This document shows, piece by piece, positions 46,759 through 58,009 of a stretch of DNA of 64,000 bases. Source of the stretch: Paucibacter sp. Y2R2-4. GTDB lineage: Bacteria > Pseudomonadota > Gammaproteobacteria > Burkholderiales > Burkholderiaceae_C. The stretch lies in contig NZ_JAJIRO010000006.1 of the NCBI RefSeq assembly GCF_025717535.1, positions 186,001 to 250,000 on the forward strand, written 5' to 3'. A program made the position numbers and the translations under genes. Every line of letters starts with the position of its first letter. The first letter of the stretch is position 1. The notes under the pieces are model-generated. The model was not told where the DNA came from, did not search any database, and saw only the letters and a list, made by a program, of their open reading frames with translations.

Positions 46759-47160
46759 ATGAGCCAGCAAGAAAAATCAGCATCGCCAAGTGAAGGGGGG
46801 CTGGGGCTTGCGGGTCGGGCGCAGCGGCTTTTTGGGCATGGCCTTGAGCTTTTGCAAACGCGTTTGGAGCTGCTTTCAAGCGAGTTAGAGGCCGAAAAAC
46901 TGCGCCTGTTTGCCGCCTTGGCTCAGGGCTTCTTGTCGCTTTTGCTGGCCGCGGCGGCGCTGGGCATGCTGAGCTTGTGCCTGCTCCTGATCACGCCAGA
47001 GTCCTGGCGTTGGCTGACGGCTTTGGCCTTGTGCCTCTTGTATTCGGTGTCGGCCCTGCTCTTGTGGCGTGCTGCGGGCCAGCATTTGCGGCAACCGGGC
47101 GGCCCCTTCGCCAGCAGCGCCGCGGAACTGGCGCGGGATCGCAGCGCTCTGGGGTCTTGA
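46759..47160 (+). CDS. YqjE-like phage-holin-superfamily membrane protein
   Basis: This 133-residue protein has a cytoplasmic helix (LFGHGLELLQTRLELLSSELEAEKLR) and two membrane helices (LLLAAAALGMLSLCLLLI and WLTALALCLLYSVSALLLW). The pattern matches the Phage_holin_3_6/YqjE family. A YqjK-like gene follows after 2 bp. GGGAGGACGGG precedes the ATG. Confidence 0.85.
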   Translation: MSQQEKSASPSEGGLGLAGRAQRLFGHGLELLQTRLELLSSELEAEKLRLFAALAQGFLSLLLAAAALGMLSLCLLLITPESWRWLTALALCLLYSVSALLLWRAAGQHLRQPGGPFASSAAELARDRSALGS

Positions 47161-47162
47161 TC

Positions 47163-47414
47163 ATGTTCAGCCGTGAACTCGCCGAATTGAAGCAACGCCA
47201 GCTGGCTTTGAAGCTGCGCAATATCGAGTTGCGCAGTGAAATGCAGGCCGAACTCAGCAGCTTGGCACGCCCGGCCGGATGGCTGGGCTTGGCCGGGGGA
47301 ATCGCCGGCTTGGTGCTGTTGCTGACGAGCATGCGCCGGCCGGATCGCGCCTCAAGACTGCTGGGCTTGACTCAGCTGGCATTGCGGGTGATGCGCTTGT
47401 TCACCCGCGCCTGA
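47163..47414 (+). CDS. YqjK-like small membrane protein
   Basis: This 83-residue protein has a helical N-terminus (LAELKQRQLALKLRNIELRSEM) and one membrane helix (GWLGLAGGIAGLVLLLTS). Position directly after the YqjE-like gene and size fit YqjK. ATG at 47163. It nearly touches the stop of the convergent YgiQ gene (47416). Confidence 0.72.
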   Translation: MFSRELAELKQRQLALKLRNIELRSEMQAELSSLARPAGWLGLAGGIAGLVLLLTSMRRPDRASRLLGLTQLALRVMRLFTRA

Positions 47415-47415
47415 G

Positions 47416-49887
<2,472 letters not shown>

Positions 49888-49965
49888 ACCCGGGGAATAC
49901 CGACAAAAATCAAGGGCTTAGGCGCGCAAAAAGTTCTCAAATCGGGGCGCGAAAGCCGGGGTGCT

Positions 49966-50706
49966 TTACTTCGGGGCGGATTCAGGCGCCGGATTTGCGC
50001 TGGAAGATGGCACGGAGCTACGGCGACAAATACCTTCTTGCCCCAGGCGGGCGCGTTCTTCGGGTGTCAGCGGCGGCAGCAGGGGGGCGCCGCCCATCGC
50101 CAGGCTGCTCAAATAGCCCTCGACAGTGGCTTGGCCCACTTCCAACAGGTCAAAAGAGTCAGGGTCCATGATCCATTGGTGCAGCAAGCCATCGACCATG
50201 GCCACCAAGGCCACGGCAGCGACCCGGGTGTTGAGCCCGGCAGGCAGTTGCCCGATGCTGACGGCATGGTCAAACGCGGCTTGATTTTGGCCGCGCCATT
50301 CGCGGTGCGAGGCCAGTTTGCGTTCATGCAGGGTTTGCATTTCGCCGCTGTACTCGACCTTTTGCATGGCGATCTCGAACACGCGGCGGGTGCGCTCGTT
50401 GTGCATGGCGGTGTAGAACACATTCACCAAACCCCAACGCAACTCGGCCAAACTGAGGTGACCCTCCACCATGCTGGGCGGGTTCATGCCCTCTTCCAGC
50501 GGCATGGTGGCGCGTTCCATCATGGCGTTGAAGAGTTCGGCCTTGTCTTGGAAATGCCAATACACAGCGCCGCGTGTGACGCCAGCGGCTTGGGCGATAT
50601 CTTGCAGCGAGCAGCGCGACACCCCGCGTTGCTGGAACAGCATTTCGGCAGCGTCCAGCAGTCGGGTGCGGGTCTCTTCAGCTTCCTGTTTTGTTTTCCT
50701 GGCCAT
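49966..50706 (-). CDS. acrR: AcrR/TtgR-type TetR repressor of the efflux operon
   Basis: This 246-residue protein has the DNA-binding domain of the AcrR group (RTRLLDAAEMLFQQRGVSRCSLQDIAQAAGVTRGAVYWHFQDKAELF) and a TetR_C_2-like C-terminal ligand domain, with a Pro/Ser-rich tail. It is divergent from acrA-acrB-nodT, with a palindromic operator between. Drugs or metabolites bound to the C-terminal domain should release it from DNA. Confidence 0.9.
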   Translation of the reverse strand: MARKTKQEAEETRTRLLDAAEMLFQQRGVSRCSLQDIAQAAGVTRGAVYWHFQDKAELFNAMMERATMPLEEGMNPPSMVEGHLSLAELRWGLVNVFYTAMHNERTRRVFEIAMQKVEYSGEMQTLHERKLASHREWRGQNQAAFDHAVSIGQLPAGLNTRVAAVALVAMVDGLLHQWIMDPDSFDLLEVGQATVEGYLSSLAMGGAPLLPPLTPEERARLGQEGICRRSSVPSSSANPAPESAPK

Positions 50707-50730
50707 CGTGAGGTTATTTTAGACGATTTA

Positions 50731-50752
50731 ACATACATTCGCGCATGTATGT
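50731..50752. promoter_or_regulatory. AcrR-type operator
   Basis: ACATACAT and ATGTATGT form perfect 8-bp arms around TCGCGC. A -10-like TATACT (50754-50759) follows directly for the acrA direction, so bound repressor would block transcription; the site is also 25 bp from the acrR start. Sequence and symmetry resemble known AcrR/TtgR operators. Confidence 0.82.
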
Positions 50753-50933
50753 TTATACTGCGAGGCATGTTGAACTGGTCGAGCAATGCCGATCAGGCAC
50801 CAGAACACCCCGGCACGCCGCCGCTGCCGCTCCTCGTCAACGAACTTTGTTGTCTCAAGATTTGAATTCTCAGTCGTCTCGAAGTCCTTTTTATCAATCT
50901 GCGCCCAGCGGGCGCCCGAATGCTCATCAAGCC

Positions 50934-52202
50934 ATGAAGAACCCCACTGCTTCTCCAATGAACTCACCCCGTCTGGGGACCGGTGCTCGTCTGCTGTACT
51001 GGACGCCCTTGGTCATCGCCATTGCCGCCAGCCTGACGGCTTGCGGTGGCGGTCAGTCGGCTGCCGCGCAAGGCCCGGGTGGCGGCATGCCTCCGCCACC
51101 GCAAGTGGGTGTGGTCCAAGCGCAAAGCCAGGCGGTCGCGCTGCAAACCGAATTGCCCGGCCGTGTGGAGGCCCAGCGTATGGCGCAGGTGCGTGCCCGC
51201 GTCAATGGCGTGGTCTTGAAGCGTCTGTTCACTGAGGGCAGCGAGGTCAAGGCTGGCCAGGCTTTGTTCCAAATCGACCCGGCGCCTTATCAAGCTTCTC
51301 TGGACAGCGCGCAAGCGTCCTTGGCCAAGGCGCAAGCCAATTTGGTTCAAGCGGCCGCCCAGGCCGAGCGCAACAAGCCCTTGTTTGAGGGCAAGGCGAT
51401 TTCGCAGCAGGAATACCTGACTTCGGTGGCGGCCGCCAAGGCGGCCGAGGCCGATGTGGCCGCCGGCCGTGCGGCGGTGCAGAGTGCGCGACTGAATCTG
51501 GAATACGCCCATGTCAGCGCCCCCATCTCGGGCCGCATCGGTCGTGCTTTGGTGACGGAAGGCGCGCTGGTCAGTGCTGCTGAGGCCACGCAGCTGGCGC
51601 TGATTCAGCAAACCAGCTCGGTCTATATCAACTTCACCCAAAGCGCCAACGAGGTGCAGCAGCTGCGCCGCGCCTTGAGTACGGGCCAGCTGCGAAAGGC
51701 CAGTGGCAGCAATGGACAAGCCGCCGAGGTGCGCGTGGTGTTGGACGATGGCAGCGAGTTGGCCAAGCCCGGCAAGCTCTTGTTCACCGACCTGAGCGTG
51801 GACGCCGGTTCGGGCCAAGTGACCCTGCGCGCTGAAGTGCCGAATGCCGAAGGCCTGCTCTTGCCCGGCCAGTATGTGCGAGTCCGCCTGACGCAAGGCG
51901 AATTGCCGGCCGGCATCTTGTTGCCGCAGCAAGCCGTCAAGCGCGGCAGCCAAGGCGACACCGTGTTGGTGGTTGGCCCGGACAACAAGCCCTTGCCCCG
52001 CGTGGTCAAGGTCGGTCAGGCAGCGGGCAATCAATGGGTGGTCTTGGATGGCCTGAAGGTCGGCGAGCAAGTCATTGTTGACGGTTTCCAGAAGATGTTT
52101 GTGCCCGGCGCGCCGGTCACGCCGGTGCCTTGGTCGCCTGCCTCCGATGCTGCAGCAACGCCTGCAGCCCCGGCATCGGCCACCAGCGCCGCAGCGAAGT
52201 AA
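50934..52202 (+). CDS. acrA: RND efflux periplasmic adaptor lipoprotein (AcrA/MexA-like)
   Basis: This 422-residue membrane fusion protein has a lipoprotein signal (AIAASLTACG, lipidated Cys). It then has a split lipoyl domain (VRARVNGVVLKRLFTEGSEVKAGQ ... LEYAHVSAPISGRIGRALVTEG), a coiled-coil hairpin (about 105-170) and a beta-barrel/membrane-proximal end, with an Ala/Pro-rich tail. It bridges AcrB to the outer-membrane channel. The leader from the predicted promoter is about 170 nt. No strong ribosome site is visible before ATG 50934; ATG 50958 is an alternative. Confidence 0.9.
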   Translation: MKNPTASPMNSPRLGTGARLLYWTPLVIAIAASLTACGGGQSAAAQGPGGGMPPPPQVGVVQAQSQAVALQTELPGRVEAQRMAQVRARVNGVVLKRLFTEGSEVKAGQALFQIDPAPYQASLDSAQASLAKAQANLVQAAAQAERNKPLFEGKAISQQEYLTSVAAAKAAEADVAAGRAAVQSARLNLEYAHVSAPISGRIGRALVTEGALVSAAEATQLALIQQTSSVYINFTQSANEVQQLRRALSTGQLRKASGSNGQAAEVRVVLDDGSELAKPGKLLFTDLSVDAGSGQVTLRAEVPNAEGLLLPGQYVRVRLTQGELPAGILLPQQAVKRGSQGDTVLVVGPDNKPLPRVVKVGQAAGNQWVVLDGLKVGEQVIVDGFQKMFVPGAPVTPVPWSPASDAAATPAAPASATSAAAK

Positions 52203-52218
52203 GGCGAGGGTTTAAGCA

Positions 52219-55200
52219 ATGGCACGTTTTTTCATTGACCGACCGATTTTTGCCTGGGTGATCGCTTTGTTCATCCTGGTCTTCGGTGCGGTGGCGATCA
52301 CCAAGCTGCCGATCGCGCAGTACCCGACCGTGGCTCCGCCGGCGCTGTCCATCAGCGTCGTCTACCCCGGTGCTTCCGCCAAGACCTTGGATGAGAGCGT
52401 GATCTCCGTCATCGAACAGGAGCTCAACGGCGCGCCCAAGCTGGCCTATTTGGAGTCCGTCAGCCAGGCCAATGGCACGGGCGCCATCACCGTCACATTT
52501 GAGCCGGGCACCAATCTGGAGCTGGCTCAAGTGGAGGTGCAAAACCGCCTGAGTCGCGCGTCGCCGCGTTTGCCGGCGGCCGTGACCCAGCAAGGGGTGC
52601 GCATCGACAAGGCGGGCAACAACTTCCTGCTCTTCGTCACCTTGTCCAGCAAGGAAGGCAAGCTCGACCCGGTGGCGCTGGGCGACTATGCGGCTCGCAA
52701 CATCATTCCCGAGTTGCAGCGTCTGCCCGGCATTGGCCAGGCTCAGCTCTTCGGCACCGAGCGCGCCATGCGCATTTGGCTGGACCCAGCCAAGCTGCAG
52801 TCCTTCAACATCAGCACGGCCGAAGTCAATGCCGCCATCCGCGCTCAAAACGCCCTGGTGCCGGCCGGCTCGATTGGTGAGCTGCCGAATGTGTCGACCC
52901 AGACCATGGCCGCGACCGTCGTGGTCAAGGGCCAGTTGGAAAGCGCCGATCAGTTCCGCAATATCGTGTTGCGCGCCAATGCCGACGGCTCCAGCGTGCG
53001 CTTGAAAGACGTGGCGCGCGTTGAACTCGGCGGCCAAAGCTATGGCTCCTACTCGCGCCTGAACGGCAAGCCCAGCACCGGCATCGGCATTCAGCTGGCG
53101 CCGAGCGGCAATGCGCTGGCGGCCGCGACCGCCGTGAAGGATCGCATGGCCGAACTGCAGCGCTTCTTCCCGGAAGGCATCAATTACGAGATCCCTTACG
53201 ACTCGTCCAAGTTCGTCAACATCTCCATCACCCAGGTGGTGCACACACTGGTGGAAGCGGTGGTGCTGGTGTTCTTGGTGATGTTCCTGTTCTTGCAGAA
53301 CTGGCGCTACACCTTGATCCCGACCATCGTGGTGCCGATCGCGCTGCTGGGGACCTTTGCCATCATGCTGGGCCTGGGCTTCTCGATCAACGTCTTGACC
53401 CTGTTCGGCATGGTGCTGGCCATCGGTATCTTGGTGGACGACGCCATCGTGGTGGTGGAGAACGTCGAGCGCATCATGAACGAAGAGGGCCTGAGCCCGC
53501 TCGAAGCCACCCGCAAGGCGATGAGCCAGATCTCGGGCGCCATCATCGGTATCACCGTGGTGCTGGTGTCGGTGTTCGTGCCCATGGCCTTCTTTGCCGG
53601 CTCGGTCGGCAATATCTATCGCCAGTTCTCGCTGGCCATGGTGGCCTCCATGCTGCTGTCGGCGCTGATGGCATTGACCTTGACTCCGGCCTTGTGCGCG
53701 ACCTTGCTCAAGCCAGTGGCAGCCGGCGAGGCGCATGCCAAGACCGGCTTCTTTGGCTGGTTCAACCGAGGCTTTTCGCGCACCGCCAAGGGTTATGAAG
53801 GCTGGGTGGCCAAGCTGCTCAAGCGCAGCGGCCGCATGTTGCTGGTCTACGGCGTGGTGATTGGCGCCGTGGGCCTGATGTACACCCGCATGCCGACCTC
53901 CTTCCTGCCCAATGAAGACCAGGGTTATCTGATCGTCAATGTGCAGCTGCCCCCGGGCGCGACGCTGAATCGCACCCAGGCTGCGGTGAAGCAGGTGGAA
54001 GACTTCATGCTGAAGCAACCCGAGGTGCAGTCCACGGTGGGTGTGCTGGGCTTCTCTTTTTCGGGCCAAGGCCAGAACGCCGCGCTGGTGTTCGTGCCTT
54101 TGAAGCCTTGGGAGGAGCGCAAGGGCCCACAACACAGTGCGCAAGCGTTGGCCGGTCGTGCCTTTGGTGTCTTCATGGGCGTGCGGGATGCCTTCATCTA
54201 CCCGCTCTCGCCCCCGCCGATTCCTGAGTTGGGCACCGCCACCGGCTTTGCCCTGCGTTTGCAAGACCGCGGCGGCCTCGGTCACGAGGCGCTGCTGAAT
54301 GCCCGCAATCAGCTGATGGGCATGGCCAGCAAGAGCAAGGTCATCACCGGCATGCGCCCTGATGGCTTGGAAGACGCGCCGCAATTGCAGGTCGATATCG
54401 ACCGCGACAAGGCCAACGCCCTGGGCGTCAGCTATGAGGCGATTGCCAATGTGATCGGCACCCAGCTGGGCTCAGCCTATATCAATGACTTCCCGAATGC
54501 AGGTCGCCTGCAACGGGTGGTGGTGCAGGCCGATGCGGCTGCACGTATGCAGCCGGAAGATCTGCTGAAGTTGAACGTCAGCAATGCCAAGGGTCAGAGC
54601 GTGCCTTTGTCGGCTTTTGCCTCCACGCACTGGATCACCGGCCAAATGCAGGCCGTGCGCTACAACGGCTACCCGGCCATGCGTTTGGCGGGCGATGCGG
54701 TACCGGGCGCCTCCACGGGTGCGGCCATGGCCGAGCTGGAGCAAATGGTCAAGCAATTGCCGGCAGGCATTGGCTATGAATGGACCGGCATGTCGCGGGA
54801 GGAAAAGCTCTCCGGCTCGCAAGCCACCATCCTCTTGGCCTTCTCGCTCTTGGCGGTGTTCCTCTGCTTGGCGGCGCTGTATGAGAGCTGGAGCATTCCG
54901 CTCTCGGTCTTGTTGGTGGTGCCTTTGGGGCTCTTGGGCGCATTGGCCGGGGCGACGCTGCAAGGCATGCCCAACGACGTGTTCTTCAAGGTCGGCTTGA
55001 TCACCATCATTGGCCTCTCTGCCAAGAACGCGATTCTGATCATTGAGTTCGCGAAGGACTTGCAAGCCGAAGGCAAGGGCTTGGTGGAGGCGATTCTGGA
55101 GGCCTGCCACCTGCGCTTCCGCCCCATCATCATGACCTCGATGGCCTTCATCCTGGGCGTGATGCCGCTGGTCTTTGCCAGTGGCGCGGGCTCGGCCAGC

Positions 55201-55347
55201 CAGCGCGCCATCGGTACCGGCGTGATGTCCGGCATGATTTCGGCCACCGTTTTGGCGGTCTTGTTTGTGCCGGTGTTCTTCCTGGTCGTGCGTCGCATCT
55301 TCAAGGGCAAGGCTGCCCCGGTGACGAACCCGGCTGCGCAGGAGTAA
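52219..55347 (+). CDS. acrB: RND multidrug efflux permease (AcrB/MexB-like, HAE1)
   Basis: This 1042-residue inner-membrane proton/drug antiporter has 12 membrane helices and two large periplasmic loops. The start MARFFIDRPIFAWVIALFI is typical. The proton-relay Asp pair is in ILVDDAIVVVENVER (helix 4), and the Lys partner in GLSAKNAILIIEF (helix 10). Length is normal for the family. It is 16 bp after acrA and 3 bp before the outer-membrane factor gene. A large antisense frame lies opposite and is not real. Confidence 0.96.
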   Translation: MARFFIDRPIFAWVIALFILVFGAVAITKLPIAQYPTVAPPALSISVVYPGASAKTLDESVISVIEQELNGAPKLAYLESVSQANGTGAITVTFEPGTNLELAQVEVQNRLSRASPRLPAAVTQQGVRIDKAGNNFLLFVTLSSKEGKLDPVALGDYAARNIIPELQRLPGIGQAQLFGTERAMRIWLDPAKLQSFNISTAEVNAAIRAQNALVPAGSIGELPNVSTQTMAATVVVKGQLESADQFRNIVLRANADGSSVRLKDVARVELGGQSYGSYSRLNGKPSTGIGIQLAPSGNALAAATAVKDRMAELQRFFPEGINYEIPYDSSKFVNISITQVVHTLVEAVVLVFLVMFLFLQNWRYTLIPTIVVPIALLGTFAIMLGLGFSINVLTLFGMVLAIGILVDDAIVVVENVERIMNEEGLSPLEATRKAMSQISGAIIGITVVLVSVFVPMAFFAGSVGNIYRQFSLAMVASMLLSALMALTLTPALCATLLKPVAAGEAHAKTGFFGWFNRGFSRTAKGYEGWVAKLLKRSGRMLLVYGVVIGAVGLMYTRMPTSFLPNEDQGYLIVNVQLPPGATLNRTQAAVKQVEDFMLKQPEVQSTVGVLGFSFSGQGQNAALVFVPLKPWEERKGPQHSAQALAGRAFGVFMGVRDAFIYPLSPPPIPELGTATGFALRLQDRGGLGHEALLNARNQLMGMASKSKVITGMRPDGLEDAPQLQVDIDRDKANALGVSYEAIANVIGTQLGSAYINDFPNAGRLQRVVVQADAAARMQPEDLLKLNVSNAKGQSVPLSAFASTHWITGQMQAVRYNGYPAMRLAGDAVPGASTGAAMAELEQMVKQLPAGIGYEWTGMSREEKLSGSQATILLAFSLLAVFLCLAALYESWSIPLSVLLVVPLGLLGALAGATLQGMPNDVFFKVGLITIIGLSAKNAILIIEFAKDLQAEGKGLVEAILEACHLRFRPIIMTSMAFILGVMPLVFASGAGSASQRAIGTGVMSGMISATVLAVLFVPVFFLVVRRIFKGKAAPVTNPAAQE

Positions 55348-55350
55348 ACC

Positions 55351-56742
55351 ATGATGACAAGAACAAGCATGAGCAAGAACCTGATTGCCGCCGCGGCGGC
55401 CCTGATGCTGAGCGCTTGCGCCTCGCTGGCCCCTGAGCACCAAAGGCCGGCGCCCGCGCTGGCCGAACAGTGGTCGGCCCCGGCGGGCTCGGCGCAGGGC
55501 GTGGCCGCCAGCGATCTGGCCTGGCAGAGCTTTTATGCCGGCGATGCGCGCTTGCAGGCGTTGATTCAGCTGGCGCTGGACAACAACCGCGATCTGCGCG
55601 TGGCCTTGTTGAACGTGGAGCAAGCGCGTGCCTTGGCGGGCGTGGCCGAGGCCAATCGCTGGCCTACGGTCGGCGCCGGCGTGAACGCCAGCCGCCAGCC
55701 CGATGGCAAGGGTGGCAACCAGAACAGCTACCAAGCCGGCCTGCAAATCAGTGCCTATGAGTTGGATCTGTTCGGCAAGGTCAAGAGCCAAAGCGATGCC
55801 GCCACGGCCCGCTATCTGGCCAGTGCCGAAGGCAGCCGCGCGGCGCAGATCAGCTTGATCGCCGGCGTGGCCTCGGCGCACTTTGCTTTGCAGGCTGACG
55901 AAGAATTGCTGGCCCTGGCGGCGCAAACCGCCAAGGCGCGTGAAGACAGCCTGCGCTTGACCCGCTTGCGCTTCGATGCAGGTGCCAGCTCTTCACTCGA
56001 GCTGAATTCGGCAGACTCCGCGGCCGCAGCGGCTCAGGCCAGCCTGGCACAAGCCAAGCGTCAGCGTGAGCTCAGCGAGAACGCCCTGGTGCTCTTGATT
56101 GCTCAACCTTTGCCCAAGGACTTGCCCAAGGCGCAAAGCTTAGCGCTGCAACGCACGCTGGAGTTGCCGGCTGGCTTGCCTTCCGAAGTCTTGGTCAAGC
56201 GTCCCGACGTGTTGCAAGCGGAACAATTGCTGATCGCGGCCAACGCCAATATCGGAGCAGCCCGCGCGGCCTTCTTCCCGTCCATCAGTTTGACAACGAG
56301 TTTGGGTACGGCCAGCAGCGAACTTTCGCAGCTGTTCACCAATACGGTGTGGAGTGTGGCGGGGCAGGCTTTGATGCCCATCTTTGACGCCGGTCGCAAC
56401 CAAGCCAATTTGCAAGCCAGCAAGGCTGCGCAAGGCATTGCGGTCGCGCAGTACGAGAAGACGGTGCAAACCGCCTTCCGCGAAGTGGCCGATGCTTTGG
56501 CCGGTAAGGCGACTTTTAGCGATCAACTGCAAGCGCAGACCGCCCAGGCTCGCGCCGAGGCTGAGCGCCTGAAGTTGGTGGAGTTGCGTTTCGCCAATGG
56601 CGCGTCCAACAGCCTGGAACTGCTAGACGCACAGCGTGCGAGTTATGCTGCCCAGCAGGCCGTGTTGCAGGTGCGCTTGGGTCAGCTGCAGAACCATGTG
56701 CAGCTCTACAAAGCCTTGGGTGGAGGCTTGGCCAAGAGCTGA
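55351..56742 (+). CDS. Outer-membrane efflux lipoprotein (NodT/OprM-like)
   Basis: This 463-residue outer-membrane factor completes the AcrAB tripartite pump. It has a lipobox (LMLSACAS), then the two TolC-type repeats (LALDNNRDLRVALLNVEQARA; RFANGASNSLELLDAQRASYAAQQ). AGGAG lies seven bases before ATG 55351. It ends the operon; a terminator follows. Confidence 0.94.
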   Translation: MMTRTSMSKNLIAAAAALMLSACASLAPEHQRPAPALAEQWSAPAGSAQGVAASDLAWQSFYAGDARLQALIQLALDNNRDLRVALLNVEQARALAGVAEANRWPTVGAGVNASRQPDGKGGNQNSYQAGLQISAYELDLFGKVKSQSDAATARYLASAEGSRAAQISLIAGVASAHFALQADEELLALAAQTAKAREDSLRLTRLRFDAGASSSLELNSADSAAAAAQASLAQAKRQRELSENALVLLIAQPLPKDLPKAQSLALQRTLELPAGLPSEVLVKRPDVLQAEQLLIAANANIGAARAAFFPSISLTTSLGTASSELSQLFTNTVWSVAGQALMPIFDAGRNQANLQASKAAQGIAVAQYEKTVQTAFREVADALAGKATFSDQLQAQTAQARAEAERLKLVELRFANGASNSLELLDAQRASYAAQQAVLQVRLGQLQNHVQLYKALGGGLAKS

Positions 56743-56766
56743 GGCTGAGAGTTCCACGCAATTCAG

Positions 56767-56799
56767 GGCACCGGTGTCGAGAGACTCGGCGCCTTTTTT
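56767..56799 (+). terminator. Intrinsic terminator of the acrA-acrB-nodT operon
   Basis: GGCACCG (56767-56773) pairs with CGGCGCC (56787-56793) with one mismatch, followed by six T. It is 25 bp past the stop of the last gene. Confidence 0.7.
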
Positions 56800-56847
56800 C
56801 ATTGCGATTTGATGGGCGCGACACATGGTTTGGCGGTGATCAGGCCA

Positions 56848-56932
56848 CTTGGGGGCTCTGCGCCGCTCCTGTCCCCCGCACTGGGCTTGTGCCCAGTGCT
56901 CCTCCTTTACCTCGCGTCACAGAGCCCCCAAG
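56848..56932 (+). repeat. Structured element, copy A
   Basis: A perfect 13-bp outer stem (CTTGGGGGCTCTG at 56848-56860 with CAGAGCCCCCAAG at 56920-56932) encloses GCTCCTGTCCCCCGC (56865-56879), an 8-bp hairpin CACTGGGC-TTGT-GCCCAGTG (56879-56898), and GCTCCTCCTTTACCTCGCG (56898-56916). The 15-mer and 19-mer recur exactly in copy B on the other strand. Confidence 0.75.
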
Positions 56933-56999
56933 CGCCCTGATCCTGGACGTCTGCGCTACTTCGAAGAGCGCGAGCACTGATCGAACTGCCGGGTGGCGT

Positions 57000-57086
57000 C
57001 GGGGGTGTGATTTCGCGAGGTAAAGGAGGAGCCGGAGCCTGGAAGGCGACGGCGGGGGACAGGAGCGAAATTGCGCCCCCAGCACC
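57000..57086 (-). repeat. Structured element, copy B (inverted)
   Basis: The minus strand carries the same 15-mer (57052-57066) and 19-mer (57014-57032) as copy A, in the same order and spacing (19 versus 18 nt). The outer stem and inner hairpin have different bases but still pair (GGGGG with CCCCC and ATTTCG with CGAAAT outside; GCCT with AGGC inside). Confidence 0.65.
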
Positions 57087-57147
57087 ACTCGGCACCTGCC
57101 GTGCTGTGAATGTTTGCTCTATGGCCTGTCGTTTATGGAGCGCAGCT

Positions 57148-57366
57148 TCAGTGCGAGCGCACCCAAGCCAAGCCCTCTGCGGTGGCGTAGCGAATCGCAG
57201 CCCGTTGGCTGATGAAGCGCGGTGTGAAGCGCATGACCCGGTCATGGCTGGCCATGCCGCGGCCAGAGCGGATAGAAACGGACGCGGCGTAGCTGCCATC
57301 GTCCTGCGGTTTGATCATGGGTGAGACAAGATATTTGCCCACCTCAATGCTTTTTGTAGTTTGCAT
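57148..57366 (-). CDS. Small conserved hypothetical protein (72 aa)
   Basis: This 72-residue protein has two short beta-rich halves and a C-terminal helix (KYLVSPMIKPQDDGSYAAS, ISQRAAIRYATAEGLAWV). The pattern resembles the small CV_2116-like/DUF6566-like proteins of betaproteobacteria, which have no known role. It lies downstream of the cold-shock gene on the same strand, but a strong terminator separates them. No clear ribosome site is seen at the ATG. Confidence 0.6.
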   Translation of the reverse strand: MQTTKSIEVGKYLVSPMIKPQDDGSYAASVSIRSGRGMASHDRVMRFTPRFISQRAAIRYATAEGLAWVRSH

Positions 57367-57772
57367 TTTTTCAAAGAGGTGTGCGTCTTGACGCAGCGTT
57401 AGCAGTCCAGACGCGAATGGAGAAGGGCTTGTGCTGCCGCGAATCTTGGCGCTTTGCTGACGGGCAAAGCGGTAGTGACGCAGTGGATCGAGAGTCTTCT
57501 GGGCCTCTATCGATCGCGGGGCAGGGCTTGGGTGCCCGGCTTGGCTTCGGGATGATGCGCGGCCGTGGCGGGCCGTCCCGGCTTGCCTGGGTGAGGCAAG
57601 GCATTTGCAGTGTGCTGGGTCAATCGATCGGCGTGTTGCGCGCGATGAATTGCCTGGCGATGTTTTTTATTCTTCTTTGGCCGACGCTCACGCGTCTAGC
57701 AAAAACAATGGGTTGACACTTGCGCGTCAACCCATCGGTTGGCAGCGCCACAAGGGCGCCGCCCGAGCTCAA
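57367..57772. other. Gene-free region, 406 bp
   Basis: It contains the cold-shock terminator (57702-57735) and the upstream region of the 72-residue protein. The short frames here lack ribosome sites and family resemblance. Confidence 0.55.
57702..57735 (-). terminator. Intrinsic terminator of the cold-shock gene
   Basis: On the minus strand ATGGGTTGAC and GTCAACCCAT form a perfect 10-bp stem with an 8-nt loop, followed by TGTTTTTG. It lies 38 bp past the stop codon. Confidence 0.88.
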
Positions 57773-57988
57773 TTACAGAGCGCGGATGTTCGAAGCTTGC
57801 AGACCCTTAGGGCCTTGCTTGACTTCGAATTCAACCTTTTGGTTTTCGGCCAAAGTGCGGAAGCCGCCGTTATTGCGGATTTCGCTGTGGTGAGCGAACA
57901 GGTCCTTGGAGCCGTCTTCAGGCGTGATGAAGCCGAAGCCCTTGCCGTCGTCGAACCATTTCACGGTGCCAGTTTGCATTGTTGTCAT
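57773..57988 (-). CDS. Cold-shock protein, CspA family
   Basis: This 71-residue OB-fold protein binds single-stranded RNA/DNA. RNP1 is KGFGFI and RNP2 DLFAHH, the latter with Ala-His where many CspA proteins have VHF. The start [12 protein letters not shown] at 57988 has AAGGA seven bases upstream; the longer frame at 58009 would run through the ribosome site. The roughly 200-nt leader contains a terminator-like hairpin and a small hairpin over the ribosome site. Role in cold adaptation or general RNA chaperoning cannot be told apart. Confidence 0.95.
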   Translation of the reverse strand: MTTMQTGTVKWFDDGKGFGFITPEDGSKDLFAHHSEIRNNGGFRTLAENQKVEFEVKQGPKGLQASNIRAL

Positions 57989-58009
57989 GATGTGTTCCTT
58001 TGGAAACAA

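Larger units (their letters stand above)
56743..57147. other. Gene-free region, 405 bp, with two inverted structured elements
   Basis: Besides the efflux terminator it holds the inverted element pair at 56848-56932 and about 57000-57086. No coding frame in it is convincing. Confidence 0.6.

Noticed and set aside
52117..54384. 755-codon open frame on the minus strand opposite acrB
   Set aside because: It is a mirror of acrB caused by strong GC bias at third positions. It has no ribosome site or recognisable fold and is rich in His/Gln/Arg, as such shadows are.
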